From Fructilactobacillus sanfranciscensis DSM 20451 (GTDB lineage Bacteria > Bacillota > Bacilli > Lactobacillales > Lactobacillaceae): a stretch of DNA of 64,000 nt. A program made the position numbers and the translations under genes. Position 1 is the first letter of the stretch. Every line of letters starts with the position of its first letter. Positions 53,348 through 62,485 of the stretch are shown in pieces. Below the pieces are notes generated by a model. That model was given only the letters and a program-made list of their open reading frames with translations. It searched no databases and was not told the origin of the DNA. The stretch is from positions 1 through 64,000 of the forward strand of contig NZ_AYYM01000001.1 of assembly GCF_001436035.1 (NCBI RefSeq), given 5' to 3'.

Positions 53348-53588
53348 TTAAATAAAAAAGCACTCATCCTATTAAATAGGACGAATGCTCGCGGTACCAC
53401 CTAAATTGGATTATTTAGTCAATAATCCCAACTCAAAACGAATAACGGTCGGTACCGGACATAGTTATTATTAATTCACTATATCTGCTCACAAGCTACA
53501 ATTAATGGTTACCTTAAGAATCTCTCACTACTATTCTCTCGCTGAAAGGGATTACCATTAATCCTCTTGCTCAATGCATTTATATTTA
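53348..53588 (-). promoter_or_regulatory. T-box riboswitch controlling valS (tRNA-Val responsive)
   Basis: Stem I base pairs ATTAATGGT (53554-53562) with ACCATTAAT (53501-53509); the triplet GTA (53510-53512) just before the 3' strand is the predicted valine specifier. The T-box TGGTACCGCG is at 53390-53399, with UGGU to read an ACCA tRNA end. A terminator GAGCATTCGTCCTA/TAGGATGAGTGCTTTTTT closes the leader. This explains the 300-bp gap between valS and thiI. Confidence 0.94.
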
Positions 53589-53593
53589 CAACA

Positions 53594-53622
53594 ATAATAC
53601 TCAACAAATTAGAATTCGTCAA
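53594..53622 (-). promoter_or_regulatory. Promoter of the valS T-box transcript
   Basis: TTGACG (53617-53622), 17 nt, TATTAT (53594-53599) on the minus strand, just after the thiI stop codon. Confidence 0.78.
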
Positions 53623-53636
53623 CCATTAAACTATTT

Positions 53637-54860
53637 TTATAGTAATTCTGCAAAAACGTCTTTTTGGGCGTTTAAGTAGTCATCACCAACATGAATCTTG
53701 GTTACTTTAAGATTTTCAAGAGCCATTTTCATTAAGCCTTCAACATCAATATTCTTTTCAAACTTGATTGTTTTATCTAAATCAGGCTTAGTTTTAGGTG
53801 ATGGTGGCGTAAAAATCGTACAACAATCTTCAAATGGCATGATTGAAAGATCATAAGTATCAATTTTACGGGCAATCTTAATAATTTCGGTTTTATCTAA
53901 CGAAAGCAATGGACGCAAAACGGGTAATGATGTCACTTCATTAATTACTCGCATACTTTCAATTGTTTGTGATGCAACTTGACCTAATGATTCACCGGTA
54001 AAGACTCCATTACAATGACGATCCAAAGTAATTGCTGCAGCAATCCGAAGCATCATCCGTCGTTGAATGGTCATTAAATAACCCTCTGGAACCTTTTCTT
54101 TAATATCTTCTTGAATTTTAGTAAAAGGAACTTCAATAAAATCAATGGTCCCACCAAAAGCAGTTAACTTAGCCGTTAAATCCTTTGCTTTCGCTAATGC
54201 TTGCTGACTAGTATATGGAGGGCTAAAGAAATGAATCATATCGACTTTGACGCCCCGCTTCATTGCCATATATGCGGCAACTGGGGAATCAATTCCTCCA
54301 GATAACATCATCGTTCCTCTTCCACCTGTACCAACAGGTAAACCTAAAGCCCCTTGAATGGTAAGACTAGATAGATAAATTCCAGTTAGCCGAACATCAA
54401 CTCGCAAGTCGATATCAGGCTGCTTCATTTGGGCGTTAATTCCTTCAATGTTATCTAAAACATAGCCACCAACGCCGTTATCAACTCCATAAGTATTGAG
54501 GGGATAGTCTTTATTTTGACGCTTAGTGGTAATCTTGAAGGTTTGTCCCTCTTCATATTGTTCGTTAATCATTTCAAGCGCTGTTTTTTGGATATCTTCA
54601 AGCGTTGCATCTTTGGACAATCTTACAACTGGGGAGTAGGTCTCAATTCCAAAGACTTTTCCAATCGCATCCATTACTGGAGTAGCATCATTGCCATTTA
54701 AAATGACATGGAGTCGATCTCGTTGTGCTAAAACTTCAATTCCTTCAAACTCAGTTAAAACATCACGTACATTTTTACCTAATTGACGAATAAAATCACG
54801 CCGATTTTTTCCTTTGGTGGATAACTCACCGTATCGCACCATAATTTCGCTATATTTCAA
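53637..54860 (-). CDS. thiI: tRNA 4-thiouridine synthase ThiI
   Basis: A 407-residue enzyme that adenylates and thiolates U8 of tRNA. NFLD and THUMP domains (residues 1-165) precede the PP-loop ATP pyrophosphatase domain with [13 protein letters not shown], and the RRMMLRIAA block. It lacks the C-terminal rhodanese domain, as is normal in Firmicutes, so persulfide must come from the cysteine desulfurase encoded 33 nt upstream. The start is TTG at 54860, giving the family N-terminus [17 protein letters not shown]; the ribosome site is weak. Confidence 0.94.
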   Translation of the reverse strand: MKYSEIMVRYGELSTKGKNRRDFIRQLGKNVRDVLTEFEGIEVLAQRDRLHVILNGNDATPVMDAIGKVFGIETYSPVVRLSKDATLEDIQKTALEMINEQYEEGQTFKITTKRQNKDYPLNTYGVDNGVGGYVLDNIEGINAQMKQPDIDLRVDVRLTGIYLSSLTIQGALGLPVGTGGRGTMMLSGGIDSPVAAYMAMKRGVKVDMIHFFSPPYTSQQALAKAKDLTAKLTAFGGTIDFIEVPFTKIQEDIKEKVPEGYLMTIQRRMMLRIAAAITLDRHCNGVFTGESLGQVASQTIESMRVINEVTSLPVLRPLLSLDKTEIIKIARKIDTYDLSIMPFEDCCTIFTPPSPKTKPDLDKTIKFEKNIDVEGLMKMALENLKVTKIHVGDDYLNAQKDVFAELL

Positions 54861-54893
54861 ATCTTCACTTCTTTTCTATAAAATAAACAACAA

Positions 54894-56039
54894 TTAACTT
54901 AATTTTTTAAATTGATCATACAGTTTATCAAAAACCTGATTAAATTTATCGGCCTCTGCTAATTGGTTATGATCTCCTAGGGAAATCCGAACTGCACTTT
55001 TAGCTTCTGATTGTGGGACGCCCATTGAATTTAGTGTACCAGATGTTACCCCTTTTTTTGAAGAACAAGCACTAGTCGTGGAGATGTAAATTCCTTCTTT
55101 TTCAAAAGCATGAACGATTGTTTCTCCCTTCACTCCTAAAATAGCAAAGCAAAGAATATGATGAGCAAAATGATCATTTAATTTAGAAAAAATTCGTACC
55201 TTATCAAGTTTAATAATATGATGATAAATTTTTTCCCGAATTGCTTGTTCTGTAACAATGCTTTCATTCTCATGGTCTTTAACAATTCGAACTGCTTTAG
55301 CCATTCCAACAATTGCTGGTAGATTTTCGGTCCCACTTCTTTGACCACGTTCTTGACCACCACCATCCATCAATGGATTGATTTTACGTCCATTCTTTCC
55401 ATAAATAAATCCGATTCCACGAGGTGCATGAAATTTATGTCCAGAAAAGGTAATAAAATCTACCCGATCATTAAAAATCAAGTCATGGATTCCTTTAGCC
55501 ATTCCTTGAACTGCATCAACATGAAAATGAATCTTGGGATATTTTTTCAAGACTTCTGCAATCTCAGCAAGCGGTTGAATTGAGCCAACTTCATTATTAA
55601 CTGCCATGATTGATACCAAAATAGTATCTGGACGAATGGCTGCTTCTAAATCTTTAGCAGAAACGCGTCCCTCTTCATCAACTGGTAAATATGTTACGTC
55701 GAAGCCTAAATCTTCTAGGGCCGCAGCAGAGTTTTTTACAGCCGCATGTTCAATTTGGGTAGTAATGATATGCTTTCCAAATTCACGTTTAGCCATTGCA
55801 GTTCCCTTGATGACCCAATTATCACCCTCAGTACCACCACTAGTAAAGTATATTTCAGCTGGAGCAACGCCCAAAATATCCGCAATTTGTTTACGTGATT
55901 GTTGTAATAAATTAAATGATTTCTCACCGAAATTGTGCAAACTAGATGGATTTCCCCAATAATTTTCACTAACTTTTTGATAAGTATTTAATACATCATT
56001 ATCAACTTTAGTGGTCGCACTATTATCAAAATAAATCAT
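54894..56039 (-). CDS. Cysteine desulfurase (IscS/NifS family)
   Basis: A 381-residue PLP enzyme that removes sulfur from cysteine. The Schiff-base lysine lies in FSGHKFHAPRGIGF, the PLP-binding His in TTQIEHAAV, and the catalytic Cys in the flexible loop TSACSSKKG. Paired with thiI it probably serves tRNA s4U, as NifZ does in Bacillus; the paralogue partner is an inference from position. ATG 56039 follows GGAGGAAATC; a TTG at 56051 belongs to the ribosome site. Confidence 0.93.
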   Translation of the reverse strand: MIYFDNSATTKVDNDVLNTYQKVSENYWGNPSSLHNFGEKSFNLLQQSRKQIADILGVAPAEIYFTSGGTEGDNWVIKGTAMAKREFGKHIITTQIEHAAVKNSAAALEDLGFDVTYLPVDEEGRVSAKDLEAAIRPDTILVSIMAVNNEVGSIQPLAEIAEVLKKYPKIHFHVDAVQGMAKGIHDLIFNDRVDFITFSGHKFHAPRGIGFIYGKNGRKINPLMDGGGQERGQRSGTENLPAIVGMAKAVRIVKDHENESIVTEQAIREKIYHHIIKLDKVRIFSKLNDHFAHHILCFAILGVKGETIVHAFEKEGIYISTTSACSSKKGVTSGTLNSMGVPQSEAKSAVRISLGDHNQLAEADKFNQVFDKLYDQFKKLS

Positions 56040-56067
56040 GATTTCCTCCAATTTTTATAGAAAACGA

Positions 56068-56096
56068 AACCAGGTCGAGACATCGACCTGGTAATT
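56068..56096 (-). terminator. Terminator after ezrA
   Basis: ACCAGGTCGA, TGTC loop, TCGACCTGGT then TTCGTTTTC on the minus strand. Confidence 0.8.
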
Positions 56097-56097
56097 A

Positions 56098-57813
56098 TTA
56101 TTTTTTAGTAGATTTTGCTTTGTTATCATAGTACCGATCTTCGATTTTTTGATATGCACCAGGTTCAACTTTATCAACCGCATTTGCAATGGTAGCTAAA
56201 CTATCGGCATACCGAAATTTGTGATCAAAGAAGTCTTTCGCCTTAGCTAAGGCTACATCAATTTCAGGAGCATTCCCTACATAACGATTAGCATATTGCA
56301 TCACTTGCTCTGCCAAGATTGATTGATCAATCAAATCATCTGTTTTTTCTTGTAATGAATCTCGATCTGATTTGATTTGTTCGAGTTGTTTTTGAACATC
56401 ATCCATACTAATTTTAACTTTATTCATAGTTGAACTAAGATGGTTAATTTCATCTGCAACAACACCAAAATAGTCTACATAATCATCAGAAATGCCAGGC
56501 AAATTCAAATTTTCTATTTTTCTTTGAATAGCATGTAATTCTGCATTTAAATCATTTAAAATTTGATGAGCTTTTTTCTCTTCAGCACTAAACTCAGAAA
56601 TCGAATCGTTTAAAGCCATCTGTTTCTTTTCAATTGTAGTTAGTTCAGTTTTGAAAGTCTCAAGATTTTTTGCGATTCTAGTATAGATTGCATTACCATC
56701 ATTAATTGAATTTAAATCAGTTTCGTGTTGTTTACCAATTGAATTTATTTTACTACCAAGTTGTTGCGTAATCTGAATTTCACCATGCTCTAAAGAATAA
56801 TTATGACTCAATTGTTCTAATTCATCGCTTAAAGCCTTATTTTGATAGTACGCGTGTTCAATAAACTTACCAATTTGCTTAATTGATTTATCAACTTTCT
56901 TACGAGCATTAATTTGCACTTCCATTTTTTCATACAAATCATTAATTCGTTTATTGATTTGTGAATCCTGATCCTTAACAAACTCAATATCTAAATGTTC
57001 AATATTAATGATGTTGTCATTTACAGATTGACGTAGTTCTTTCAAAGAAATTTCAAAATCATCATCTTCAAAAGCAAAACCCTCTGATCTCATTTTTTGA
57101 TATGCTTCTGTAATTTCATTCAGTTGATTATCAAATTTAACATGATTTTCTTGATATAAAGCTGGAATTGTCTTAACCATATCTTCTAAATTAACAGTTG
57201 CATGATTTAAATCAACCAAAATTTTTTCAGCGTTAGCATGGTCACCCTGCTTAGTTAAATTAGAAAAATCATCAAAAGTTTCTTCAATGCTAGATAAGCG
57301 TTCTTCTAGCGCATCAAGAGCAGGACCAAAATCACCATTTTTTGTTAACAAAATTTTGCGTAAACTCTTATAACGATTTTCTAGATCAGAAACGGCAGCT
57401 CGATGCTCTTTTGCTAACTTAAAAGTTTTATTTAAGGTTTCCTCAACATCGTCTAACTCAGTAGCAATTTTTTCTAAAAGATTTTGTGCCTCATCTGATG
57501 AATCTCTAGTTTTAAGTATATTAAAACTATTAGAACTATTTTCAACACTCATTAAAATTGAATTTAATTGTGGCAATTCTTCTTTAATAATCTTATTGAA
57601 TTTTGTTTCAGCAGCATTAATTTTATCTAAAGAGTCTCCAATTAATCCAATCTGCTTTAGCTGATTAAATTCATCTTCTAGTTTCAAGCTTTCAAAATGT
57701 TTTGTTTCAGTTTCCATTTTTTTTGCTAGCTTCAAAAGGTGTTTTTGATAAGTAACAATTGAGATGTAAATAATCACTATAATTACAACGATACCAATAA
57801 GTGCATTAAGCAT
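56098..57813 (-). CDS. ezrA: Septation ring formation regulator EzrA
   Basis: A 571-residue membrane-anchored spectrin-like protein that limits FtsZ ring formation and coordinates division with wall synthesis. The N-terminal transmembrane helix (LIGIVVIIVIIYISIVTY) leaves the rest cytoplasmic; the body is almost entirely coiled-coil repeats, and the C-terminal QYANRYVGNAPEIDVALAKA patch is the conserved EzrA QNR-type region. It is divergent from rpsD, the order conserved from Bacillus. Confidence 0.93.
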   Translation of the reverse strand: MLNALIGIVVIIVIIYISIVTYQKHLLKLAKKMETETKHFESLKLEDEFNQLKQIGLIGDSLDKINAAETKFNKIIKEELPQLNSILMSVENSSNSFNILKTRDSSDEAQNLLEKIATELDDVEETLNKTFKLAKEHRAAVSDLENRYKSLRKILLTKNGDFGPALDALEERLSSIEETFDDFSNLTKQGDHANAEKILVDLNHATVNLEDMVKTIPALYQENHVKFDNQLNEITEAYQKMRSEGFAFEDDDFEISLKELRQSVNDNIINIEHLDIEFVKDQDSQINKRINDLYEKMEVQINARKKVDKSIKQIGKFIEHAYYQNKALSDELEQLSHNYSLEHGEIQITQQLGSKINSIGKQHETDLNSINDGNAIYTRIAKNLETFKTELTTIEKKQMALNDSISEFSAEEKKAHQILNDLNAELHAIQRKIENLNLPGISDDYVDYFGVVADEINHLSSTMNKVKISMDDVQKQLEQIKSDRDSLQEKTDDLIDQSILAEQVMQYANRYVGNAPEIDVALAKAKDFFDHKFRYADSLATIANAVDKVEPGAYQKIEDRYYDNKAKSTKK

Positions 57814-57918
57814 GTTATCCGCCCTTTTTATTTTTTATGTATTTGACTCTTTAATGTAGATTATATCATAAATAATTGATAATAATTGTGATTTTATTCA
57901 AACAAGTCGTTGCATTCA

Positions 57919-57948
57919 TTGACTTTTATAAACCACACGCGATATAAT
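57919..57948 (+). promoter_or_regulatory. Promoter of rpsD
   Basis: TTGACT (57919-57924), 18 nt, consensus TATAAT (57943-57948). Transcription would start about 165 nt before the rpsD start codon, leaving a long leader. The stretch 57814-57918 holds the divergent ezrA promoter, with an extended -10 TGATATAAT on the minus strand. Confidence 0.8.
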
Positions 57949-57959
57949 GTAATTTGTGT

Positions 57960-58110
57960 AAAATAATGCAGCAGTGCACGGTAAGCTCGTCAACATATTC
58001 TTGCTATTTGATAGTCTAATTAGTAACCCACGGCTGCTGAGGTGAACGTTCAGAGGAATATGCACGAATACTAAGTGTGCATCATTTATTTTACTCCAAA
58101 AAAATTTATT
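57960..58110 (+). promoter_or_regulatory. Structured leader of rpsD, candidate S4 autoregulatory RNA
   Basis: The leader is far more G+C-rich and structured than other intergenic regions here. CAGCAG (57969-57974) can pair with CTGCTG (58034-58039) to enclose a domain, and ATGCAC (58060-58065) with GTGCAT (58077-58082) in a second hairpin. In Bacillus, S4 represses rpsD by binding a leader of this kind; applying that here is inference from position and structure. Confidence 0.6.
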
Positions 58111-58122
58111 GGAGGATTCATT

Positions 58123-58728
58123 ATGTCAAGATATACAGGTCCAAGTTGGAGAATTTCTCGTCGTCTTGGAATTTCATTATCAGGTACTGGTAAAGAATTA
58201 CAACGTCGTCCTTACGCTCCTGGTGTTCACGGTCAAGGCCGTCGCCAAAAACTTTCAGAATATGGTGTTCAATTACGTGAAAAGCAAAAAATGCGTTACA
58301 TGTATGGTTTGACTGAACGTCAATTCTACGCTCTTTTCTTAAAAGCTGGTAAAATTCGTGAAGGTAAGCATGGTGATAACTTCGAAATCAAACTTGAACA
58401 ACGTTTAGATAACATTGTTTATCGTTTAGGTTTAGCAACTACTCGTCGTCAAGCACGTCAATTAGTTAACCATGGTCACATTACTGTTGATGGTCAACGT
58501 GTTGATATTCCATCATACGAAGTAAAACCTGGTCAAGTTATTTCTGTTCGTGAAAAGTCAAAAAACATGGCTATTATTACTGAAGCTGTGAATGATGTTG
58601 TTAGCCGTCCTGCTTACGTATCTTTTGATGCTGATAAGCTTGAAGGTTCATTAACTAGACTTCCACAACCAGATGAATTAAATGCAAATATCGATACTTC
58701 ATTAGTTGTTGAATACTACAACCGTTAA
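58123..58728 (+). CDS. rpsD: Small ribosomal subunit protein S4
   Basis: A 201-residue primary 16S rRNA-binding protein that nucleates 30S assembly. It begins [19 protein letters not shown], continues with the [21 protein letters not shown] block and carries the S4 RNA-binding domain ([26 protein letters not shown]). It lacks the zinc-binding cysteines, so it is the C-minus form. ATG 58123 follows TTGGAGG; the frame open from 58075 overlaps the leader hairpin. Codon use is strongly biased, as for highly expressed genes. Confidence 0.98.
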   Translation: MSRYTGPSWRISRRLGISLSGTGKELQRRPYAPGVHGQGRRQKLSEYGVQLREKQKMRYMYGLTERQFYALFLKAGKIREGKHGDNFEIKLEQRLDNIVYRLGLATTRRQARQLVNHGHITVDGQRVDIPSYEVKPGQVISVREKSKNMAIITEAVNDVVSRPAYVSFDADKLEGSLTRLPQPDELNANIDTSLVVEYYNR

Positions 58729-58737
58729 AATAAAGTA

Positions 58738-58776
58738 TCAAAAAAAGCAATCTCATTTGAGATTGCTTTTTTGTAT
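58738..58776. terminator. Terminator after rpsD
   Basis: AAAAAAGCAATCTCA and TGAGATTGCTTTTTT pair perfectly with a short loop. Confidence 0.9.
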
Positions 58777-58800
58777 GCTCTTTTTCAATAATGTTACAAT
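58771..58800 (+). promoter_or_regulatory. Promoter of yueI-rarA
   Basis: TTGTAT (58771-58776), 18 nt, TACAAT (58795-58800). The -35 box overlaps the T-tract of the rpsD terminator. Confidence 0.55.
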
Positions 58801-58828
58801 TAAAATACCAACATAAAGGAGTTACAAA

Positions 58829-59281
58829 ATGACAGTTGAAAATGAAAATGTGCAAAATCGCTTGGATCAAGCAATGAATGGTGGAACCCCAAAAATAAAT
58901 CCCGATGAACAACGACGATATTTAGGAACCTTTAAAGAACGGGTTTCCTTAGCAATTACAGATTCTGAAGTACTTAACCCTGAAGCAATTGCAGAGGTTG
59001 AAAATCTAATTAAGAATGATAATAATTTAACCATTAAAATTAATGGAAACATTTCCCCAAATATGCAAAGTCCATACATTAAAATTGCCACTCAAAACAA
59101 CGCTAAATTCACCTTAAACACAGACAAAATTTACGGAACTAATCCTAATGACTATGCAGTTGTCGTTGCTGCCAAGGATGCAATTAATCAAGAAGATATT
59201 GAGTTTCATGAAAAAGCAATTCCTTCAAAACCTAAAGAAGAAACAAAAAAAACATTTTGGCAAAAACTGTTTAACAAATAA
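58829..59281 (+). CDS. YueI-family protein (DUF1694)
   Basis: A 150-residue cytosolic protein of the YueI family, recognised from NRLDQAMNGGTPKINPDEQRRYLGTFKERVSLAIT. The middle looks like a small alpha/beta ligand domain and the C-terminus is a Lys-rich tail ending FWQKLFNK. Function is unknown. It is 11 nt upstream of rarA and probably cotranscribed. ATG 58829 follows AAAGGAG. Confidence 0.82.
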   Translation: MTVENENVQNRLDQAMNGGTPKINPDEQRRYLGTFKERVSLAITDSEVLNPEAIAEVENLIKNDNNLTIKINGNISPNMQSPYIKIATQNNAKFTLNTDKIYGTNPNDYAVVVAAKDAINQEDIEFHEKAIPSKPKEETKKTFWQKLFNK

Positions 59282-59292
59282 AAAGGAGTAAT

Positions 59293-60576
59293 ATGCAAAA
59301 ACCATTAGCATATCGAATGCGGCCAAAAAAGATTGATGAAATAGTTGGTCAACAAGACCTGGTCGGACCCGGAAAAATCATTCAAAGGATGGTACATGCA
59401 AAAATATTATCTTCTATGATTTTGTATGGTCCACCAGGCACTGGAAAAACTAGTATTGCTAGTGCCATTGCCGGTTCAACTAAATACGCATTTCGGATTT
59501 TAAATGCCGCAACTGATACAAAAAAAGACTTACAAATTGTGGCTGAAGAAGCAAAAATGAGTGGAACAGTAGTCTTACTTCTAGATGAAATTCATCGACT
59601 AGATAAAACCAAACAGGACTTTCTCTTGCCATTACTAGAAAGTGGTCAAATTATCTTAATCGGTGCAACTACAGAAAATCCATATATTAATATCAATCCT
59701 GCCATTCGTTCTAGAACACAAATCTTTCAAGTTAATCCTTTATCATATACCGATATTCAAAAAGGAATCGAAAGAGCTCTAAGGGACAAAGAAAACGGAT
59801 TGGGTAATTTAAACGTTAATCTTGAACCAGAAGCAATGAATTTCTTATCAAAAAGTACAAATGGTGACTTAAGAAGTTCTTTAAATGCCCTTGAATTAGC
59901 AGTTAAATCAACCGCTCCAATTGATGGTGAAATTAATGTCACACTTGTTGATGTTGAAACCTGTTTACAAAAAAAAGCTTTAACACAAGATAAAGCTGGA
60001 GATGCACATTATAATGTGATTTCTGCTTTACAAAAATCAATTCGTGGATCAGACGTGAATGCTGCACTTCACTATGCTGCTCGTTTAATCGAAGCAGGTG
60101 ATTTAAATTCTTTAACAAGACGTTTAATGGTAATTGCATACGAAGACGTTGGTTTAGCCAACCCTGCTGCTTGTGCTAGAACCGTCACTGCAATTCAAGC
60201 TGCTGATCGACTTGGTCTTCCAGAAGGTCAAATTCCGTTAGCTGACAGTATCATTGAATTATGCTTGTCACCAAAATCAAATTCTGGTTATGTGGCAATT
60301 AATGCTGCAGTAGATGAAGTTAAATCAGGTAACTATGGTGAAATTCCTCTAGCAATTCGTGATGCACATTATAAAGGTGCTGAGAAACTGGGAATAGTTG
60401 GTTATAAATATCCTCATGATTATCCTAATGGCTGGGTCGCTCAACAATATTTACCTGATAAAATTAAAGATGCCAAATACTATCAACCCAAAGAAAATAG
60501 TAAATTTGAAAATGCACTTTCAAAACAATATAAACGATTAAACGATGCTAATAAAGGAGCTAAAAATGGCAATTAA
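59293..60576 (+). CDS. rarA: Replication-associated recombination protein RarA (MgsA)
   Basis: A 427-residue AAA+ ATPase of the clamp-loader clade that acts at stalled forks. Walker A GPPGTGKTSIA, Walker B LLLDEIHRLDK, sensor 1 GATTENPY and the DLRSSLNALELA sensor 2 region are visible, followed by the MgsA C-terminal tetramerisation domain (SGYVAINAAVDEVKSGNYGEIP, HYKGAEKLGI). It overlaps the downstream small membrane protein gene by 11 nt. Confidence 0.95.
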   Translation: MQKPLAYRMRPKKIDEIVGQQDLVGPGKIIQRMVHAKILSSMILYGPPGTGKTSIASAIAGSTKYAFRILNAATDTKKDLQIVAEEAKMSGTVVLLLDEIHRLDKTKQDFLLPLLESGQIILIGATTENPYININPAIRSRTQIFQVNPLSYTDIQKGIERALRDKENGLGNLNVNLEPEAMNFLSKSTNGDLRSSLNALELAVKSTAPIDGEINVTLVDVETCLQKKALTQDKAGDAHYNVISALQKSIRGSDVNAALHYAARLIEAGDLNSLTRRLMVIAYEDVGLANPAACARTVTAIQAADRLGLPEGQIPLADSIIELCLSPKSNSGYVAINAAVDEVKSGNYGEIPLAIRDAHYKGAEKLGIVGYKYPHDYPNGWVAQQYLPDKIKDAKYYQPKENSKFENALSKQYKRLNDANKGAKNGN

Positions 60577-60850
60577 AGTTTTAATAATCTTATTTTCCGC
60601 CCTTTTATTTGGAAATGGAATCTACTTTTTAAAACATATCTCTACACCCTTTTTAATGTTTAAACCACAAAAAAATCCATTATTGAGCAAAATTCTTAAA
60701 ATCAGTGGAATTTGTTTGATTTTAGTGGCATTACTAGGTTTTATGGCAGCACTAACTAATAGTTTAATTATGATTGTAATTACATTAATTTTAGGCTGTA
60801 TTTGTTGTGCCATTCCAGAATTATTAATCATGCAATTTATCAACAAATAA
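60566..60850 (+). CDS. Small membrane protein of unknown function
   Basis: A 94-residue protein with three hydrophobic segments (about 3-22, 43-62 and 66-88) and a short polar loop KPQKNPLLSKILK. I do not recognise the family with certainty; it resembles short DUF3899-type membrane proteins of lactobacilli. ATG 60566 has AAAGGAG seven nt upstream and overlaps the end of rarA by 11 nt, so translation is coupled to rarA. Confidence 0.7.
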   Translation: MAIKVLIILFSALLFGNGIYFLKHISTPFLMFKPQKNPLLSKILKISGICLILVALLGFMAALTNSLIMIVITLILGCICCAIPELLIMQFINK

Positions 60851-60879
60851 TTGGATTTTAAATTTATTAAGCTTACAAT
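60851..60879 (+). promoter_or_regulatory. Promoter of the universal stress protein gene
   Basis: TTGGAT (60851-60856), 17 nt, TACAAT (60874-60879), about 30 nt before the ATG. It begins right after the stop codon of the small membrane protein gene. Confidence 0.7.
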
Positions 60880-60908
60880 TAGGTAAACAAACTAATGAGG
60901 TGATTGTA

Positions 60909-61397
60909 ATGTTACAAGAATATCGTAATATTTTAGTTCCAGTTGATGGTTCTTATGGGGCTGAATTAGCTTTTAAAAAATCAGTTGCGGTTGCTAAAAG
61001 AAATAAAGCACATCTTCATATCGTTCATGTAATTGATACTCGAACATTTCAAGATATTTCTAGTTTCGACACTTCGATTATTAATGAAGTTACAGAAAAA
61101 ACTAAAGTTAATCTCGAAAAATACGTTGTGAAAGCTAAAAATGAAGGACTAGAGGAAGTCGATTACTCAATCGAATATGGTGCTCCAAAAACAATTATTG
61201 CAAAGGACCTTCCCGAACAATTAGGGACTGATTTAATTATGATTGGTGCTACCGGACTAAATGCTGTTGCACGTCTATTAGTAGGTTCAGTTACTGAATA
61301 TGTTACTAGAAACGCAGCAACAGACGTTCTTGTTGTTAGAACTAACTTAGAAAATCAATTAGTTAGCCCTAAAGACGAAAAAAAACATACTAATTAA
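60909..61397 (+). CDS. Universal stress protein, UspA family
   Basis: A 162-residue cytosolic UspA-fold protein. The N-terminal strand ILVPVDGSYGAELAFKKSV and the ATP-binding loop MIGATGLNAVARLLVGSVTEYV (G-2x-G-9x-G-S/T type) suggest the ATP-binding class. It is thought to support stress survival; the partner is unknown. ATG 60909 lies after GAGGTGA. The 3' end overlaps the convergent regulator gene by 8 nt. Confidence 0.92.
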   Translation: MLQEYRNILVPVDGSYGAELAFKKSVAVAKRNKAHLHIVHVIDTRTFQDISSFDTSIINEVTEKTKVNLEKYVVKAKNEGLEEVDYSIEYGAPKTIIAKDLPEQLGTDLIMIGATGLNAVARLLVGSVTEYVTRNAATDVLVVRTNLENQLVSPKDEKKHTN

Positions 61398-62265
61398 AAA
61401 ACAAACTTAATTTTTCTAAATTGCTGTATGAATATAAACCTTGTAGTTGTTCTGCTTGGTTAAAATATTCAGCAGCTTTTTCTTTTTGATTTATTTTTAT
61501 TAAACAATCACCAATTATATTGTAAAAATCACGAAGACAGTAGAAAGAATGGCTCTGTTTTAATTTTTTAACTACTAAATTACTTTCAATTAAGCAAATT
61601 TCTGGTTCGTCAATGTTATCAATGATTGCAAGTAAAGTAATTGCGAAACGAATTGTTTGACGAAATTCATCTACCTTATGTTTCTTTTGGAAACAAATAT
61701 GTAATTCTTTAATAGCTAATTTTAAATAGCATTTAGTTTGTTTTCTTAAATTTAAATCATGATATGCTAATGCAATTCCTAAATATGACCAACCAATTAC
61801 AATTTGATTGTCCCGAGTTTGATGTTTATTAATGGCTAAATTAAAATTGCTAATGGAATCATCTTGATTATGGTTTACAAACAAATCAACAAATCCAGAA
61901 TTACATTCATACCTGGCTAATAAATTCTTAGTATCTAAATTTTCATATTTAATTTGATTTAATCGTTTTTGAGCTTTTGAAAAATTGTGAATTAATAGAT
62001 TTTTTTCAATTTGCTTTAATTTATGATCACCATACTGGTAATTAAATTCGTTTTCTAAATCATTAATATCTAAATTCAATCTTTCAAAAATTTGTGGTAC
62101 ACTTTCCCATGATTTAAAACATCCCTTGTTCTCAAGAGTACTTATTGTTGCTTGGGTACAGATGCCCTTTGCTAACTCCGTTTGTGACATATGGATATCT
62201 TCACGACGACGCTTCACTATTACACTTAATTTCTGAAGCATTGACTTTGATGGAAAGATAATCAT
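61390..62265 (-). CDS. XRE-family regulator with TPR-like C-terminal domain
   Basis: A 291-residue protein. The N-terminal helix-turn-helix (VIVKRRREDIHMSQTELAKG...QATISTLENKG, about residues 14-48) is of the XRE/Cro type; the C-terminal 200 residues are helical with TPR-like spacing (FSKAQKRLNQIK, IGWSYLGIALAYHD, EKAAEYFNQAEQL). This layout is shared with Rgg/PlcR-type (RRNPP) regulators that bind peptide pheromones, but I find no pheromone gene nearby, so peptide control is speculative. ATG 62265 follows AGGAGA by nine nt. An inverted repeat at 62300-62315 could be its operator. Confidence 0.78.
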   Translation of the reverse strand: MIIFPSKSMLQKLSVIVKRRREDIHMSQTELAKGICTQATISTLENKGCFKSWESVPQIFERLNLDINDLENEFNYQYGDHKLKQIEKNLLIHNFSKAQKRLNQIKYENLDTKNLLARYECNSGFVDLFVNHNQDDSISNFNLAINKHQTRDNQIVIGWSYLGIALAYHDLNLRKQTKCYLKLAIKELHICFQKKHKVDEFRQTIRFAITLLAIIDNIDEPEICLIESNLVVKKLKQSHSFYCLRDFYNIIGDCLIKINQKEKAAEYFNQAEQLQGLYSYSNLEKLSLFFN

Positions 62266-62299
62266 AAATAAAATTCTCCTGTCTGTTTTATAAAATTAA

Positions 62300-62315
62300 A
62301 GTTCAATTTTGAACT
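62300..62315. promoter_or_regulatory. Inverted repeat upstream of the XRE regulator, candidate operator
   Basis: AGTTCAA and TTGAACT, 7-bp perfect arms around 2 nt, 35 nt before the regulator's start codon. The surrounding 62266-62533 is very AT-rich and contains no gene I can support. Confidence 0.45.
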
Positions 62316-62425
62316 ATATAAATAAAAAATTCAATTCTTGCTAAATAAATATCAACGATATAAATATAATTACGCAAAAAAGAAATAAAAAATTTTAAAT
62401 AACCATTTATTATTTACCAAATTAA

Positions 62426-62485
62426 AACATCTCCGAATTTAATTAATTTCAGTTAAAATTAATTATCGAAGATGCTTTTATTTAC
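62426..62485. terminator. Imperfect terminator after ddl
   Basis: CATCTCCGAATTTAATTAAT and a mostly complementary ATTAATTATCGAAGATG form a long AT-rich hairpin, with U-tracts on both sides. It lies about 50 nt after the ddl stop. Confidence 0.55.
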
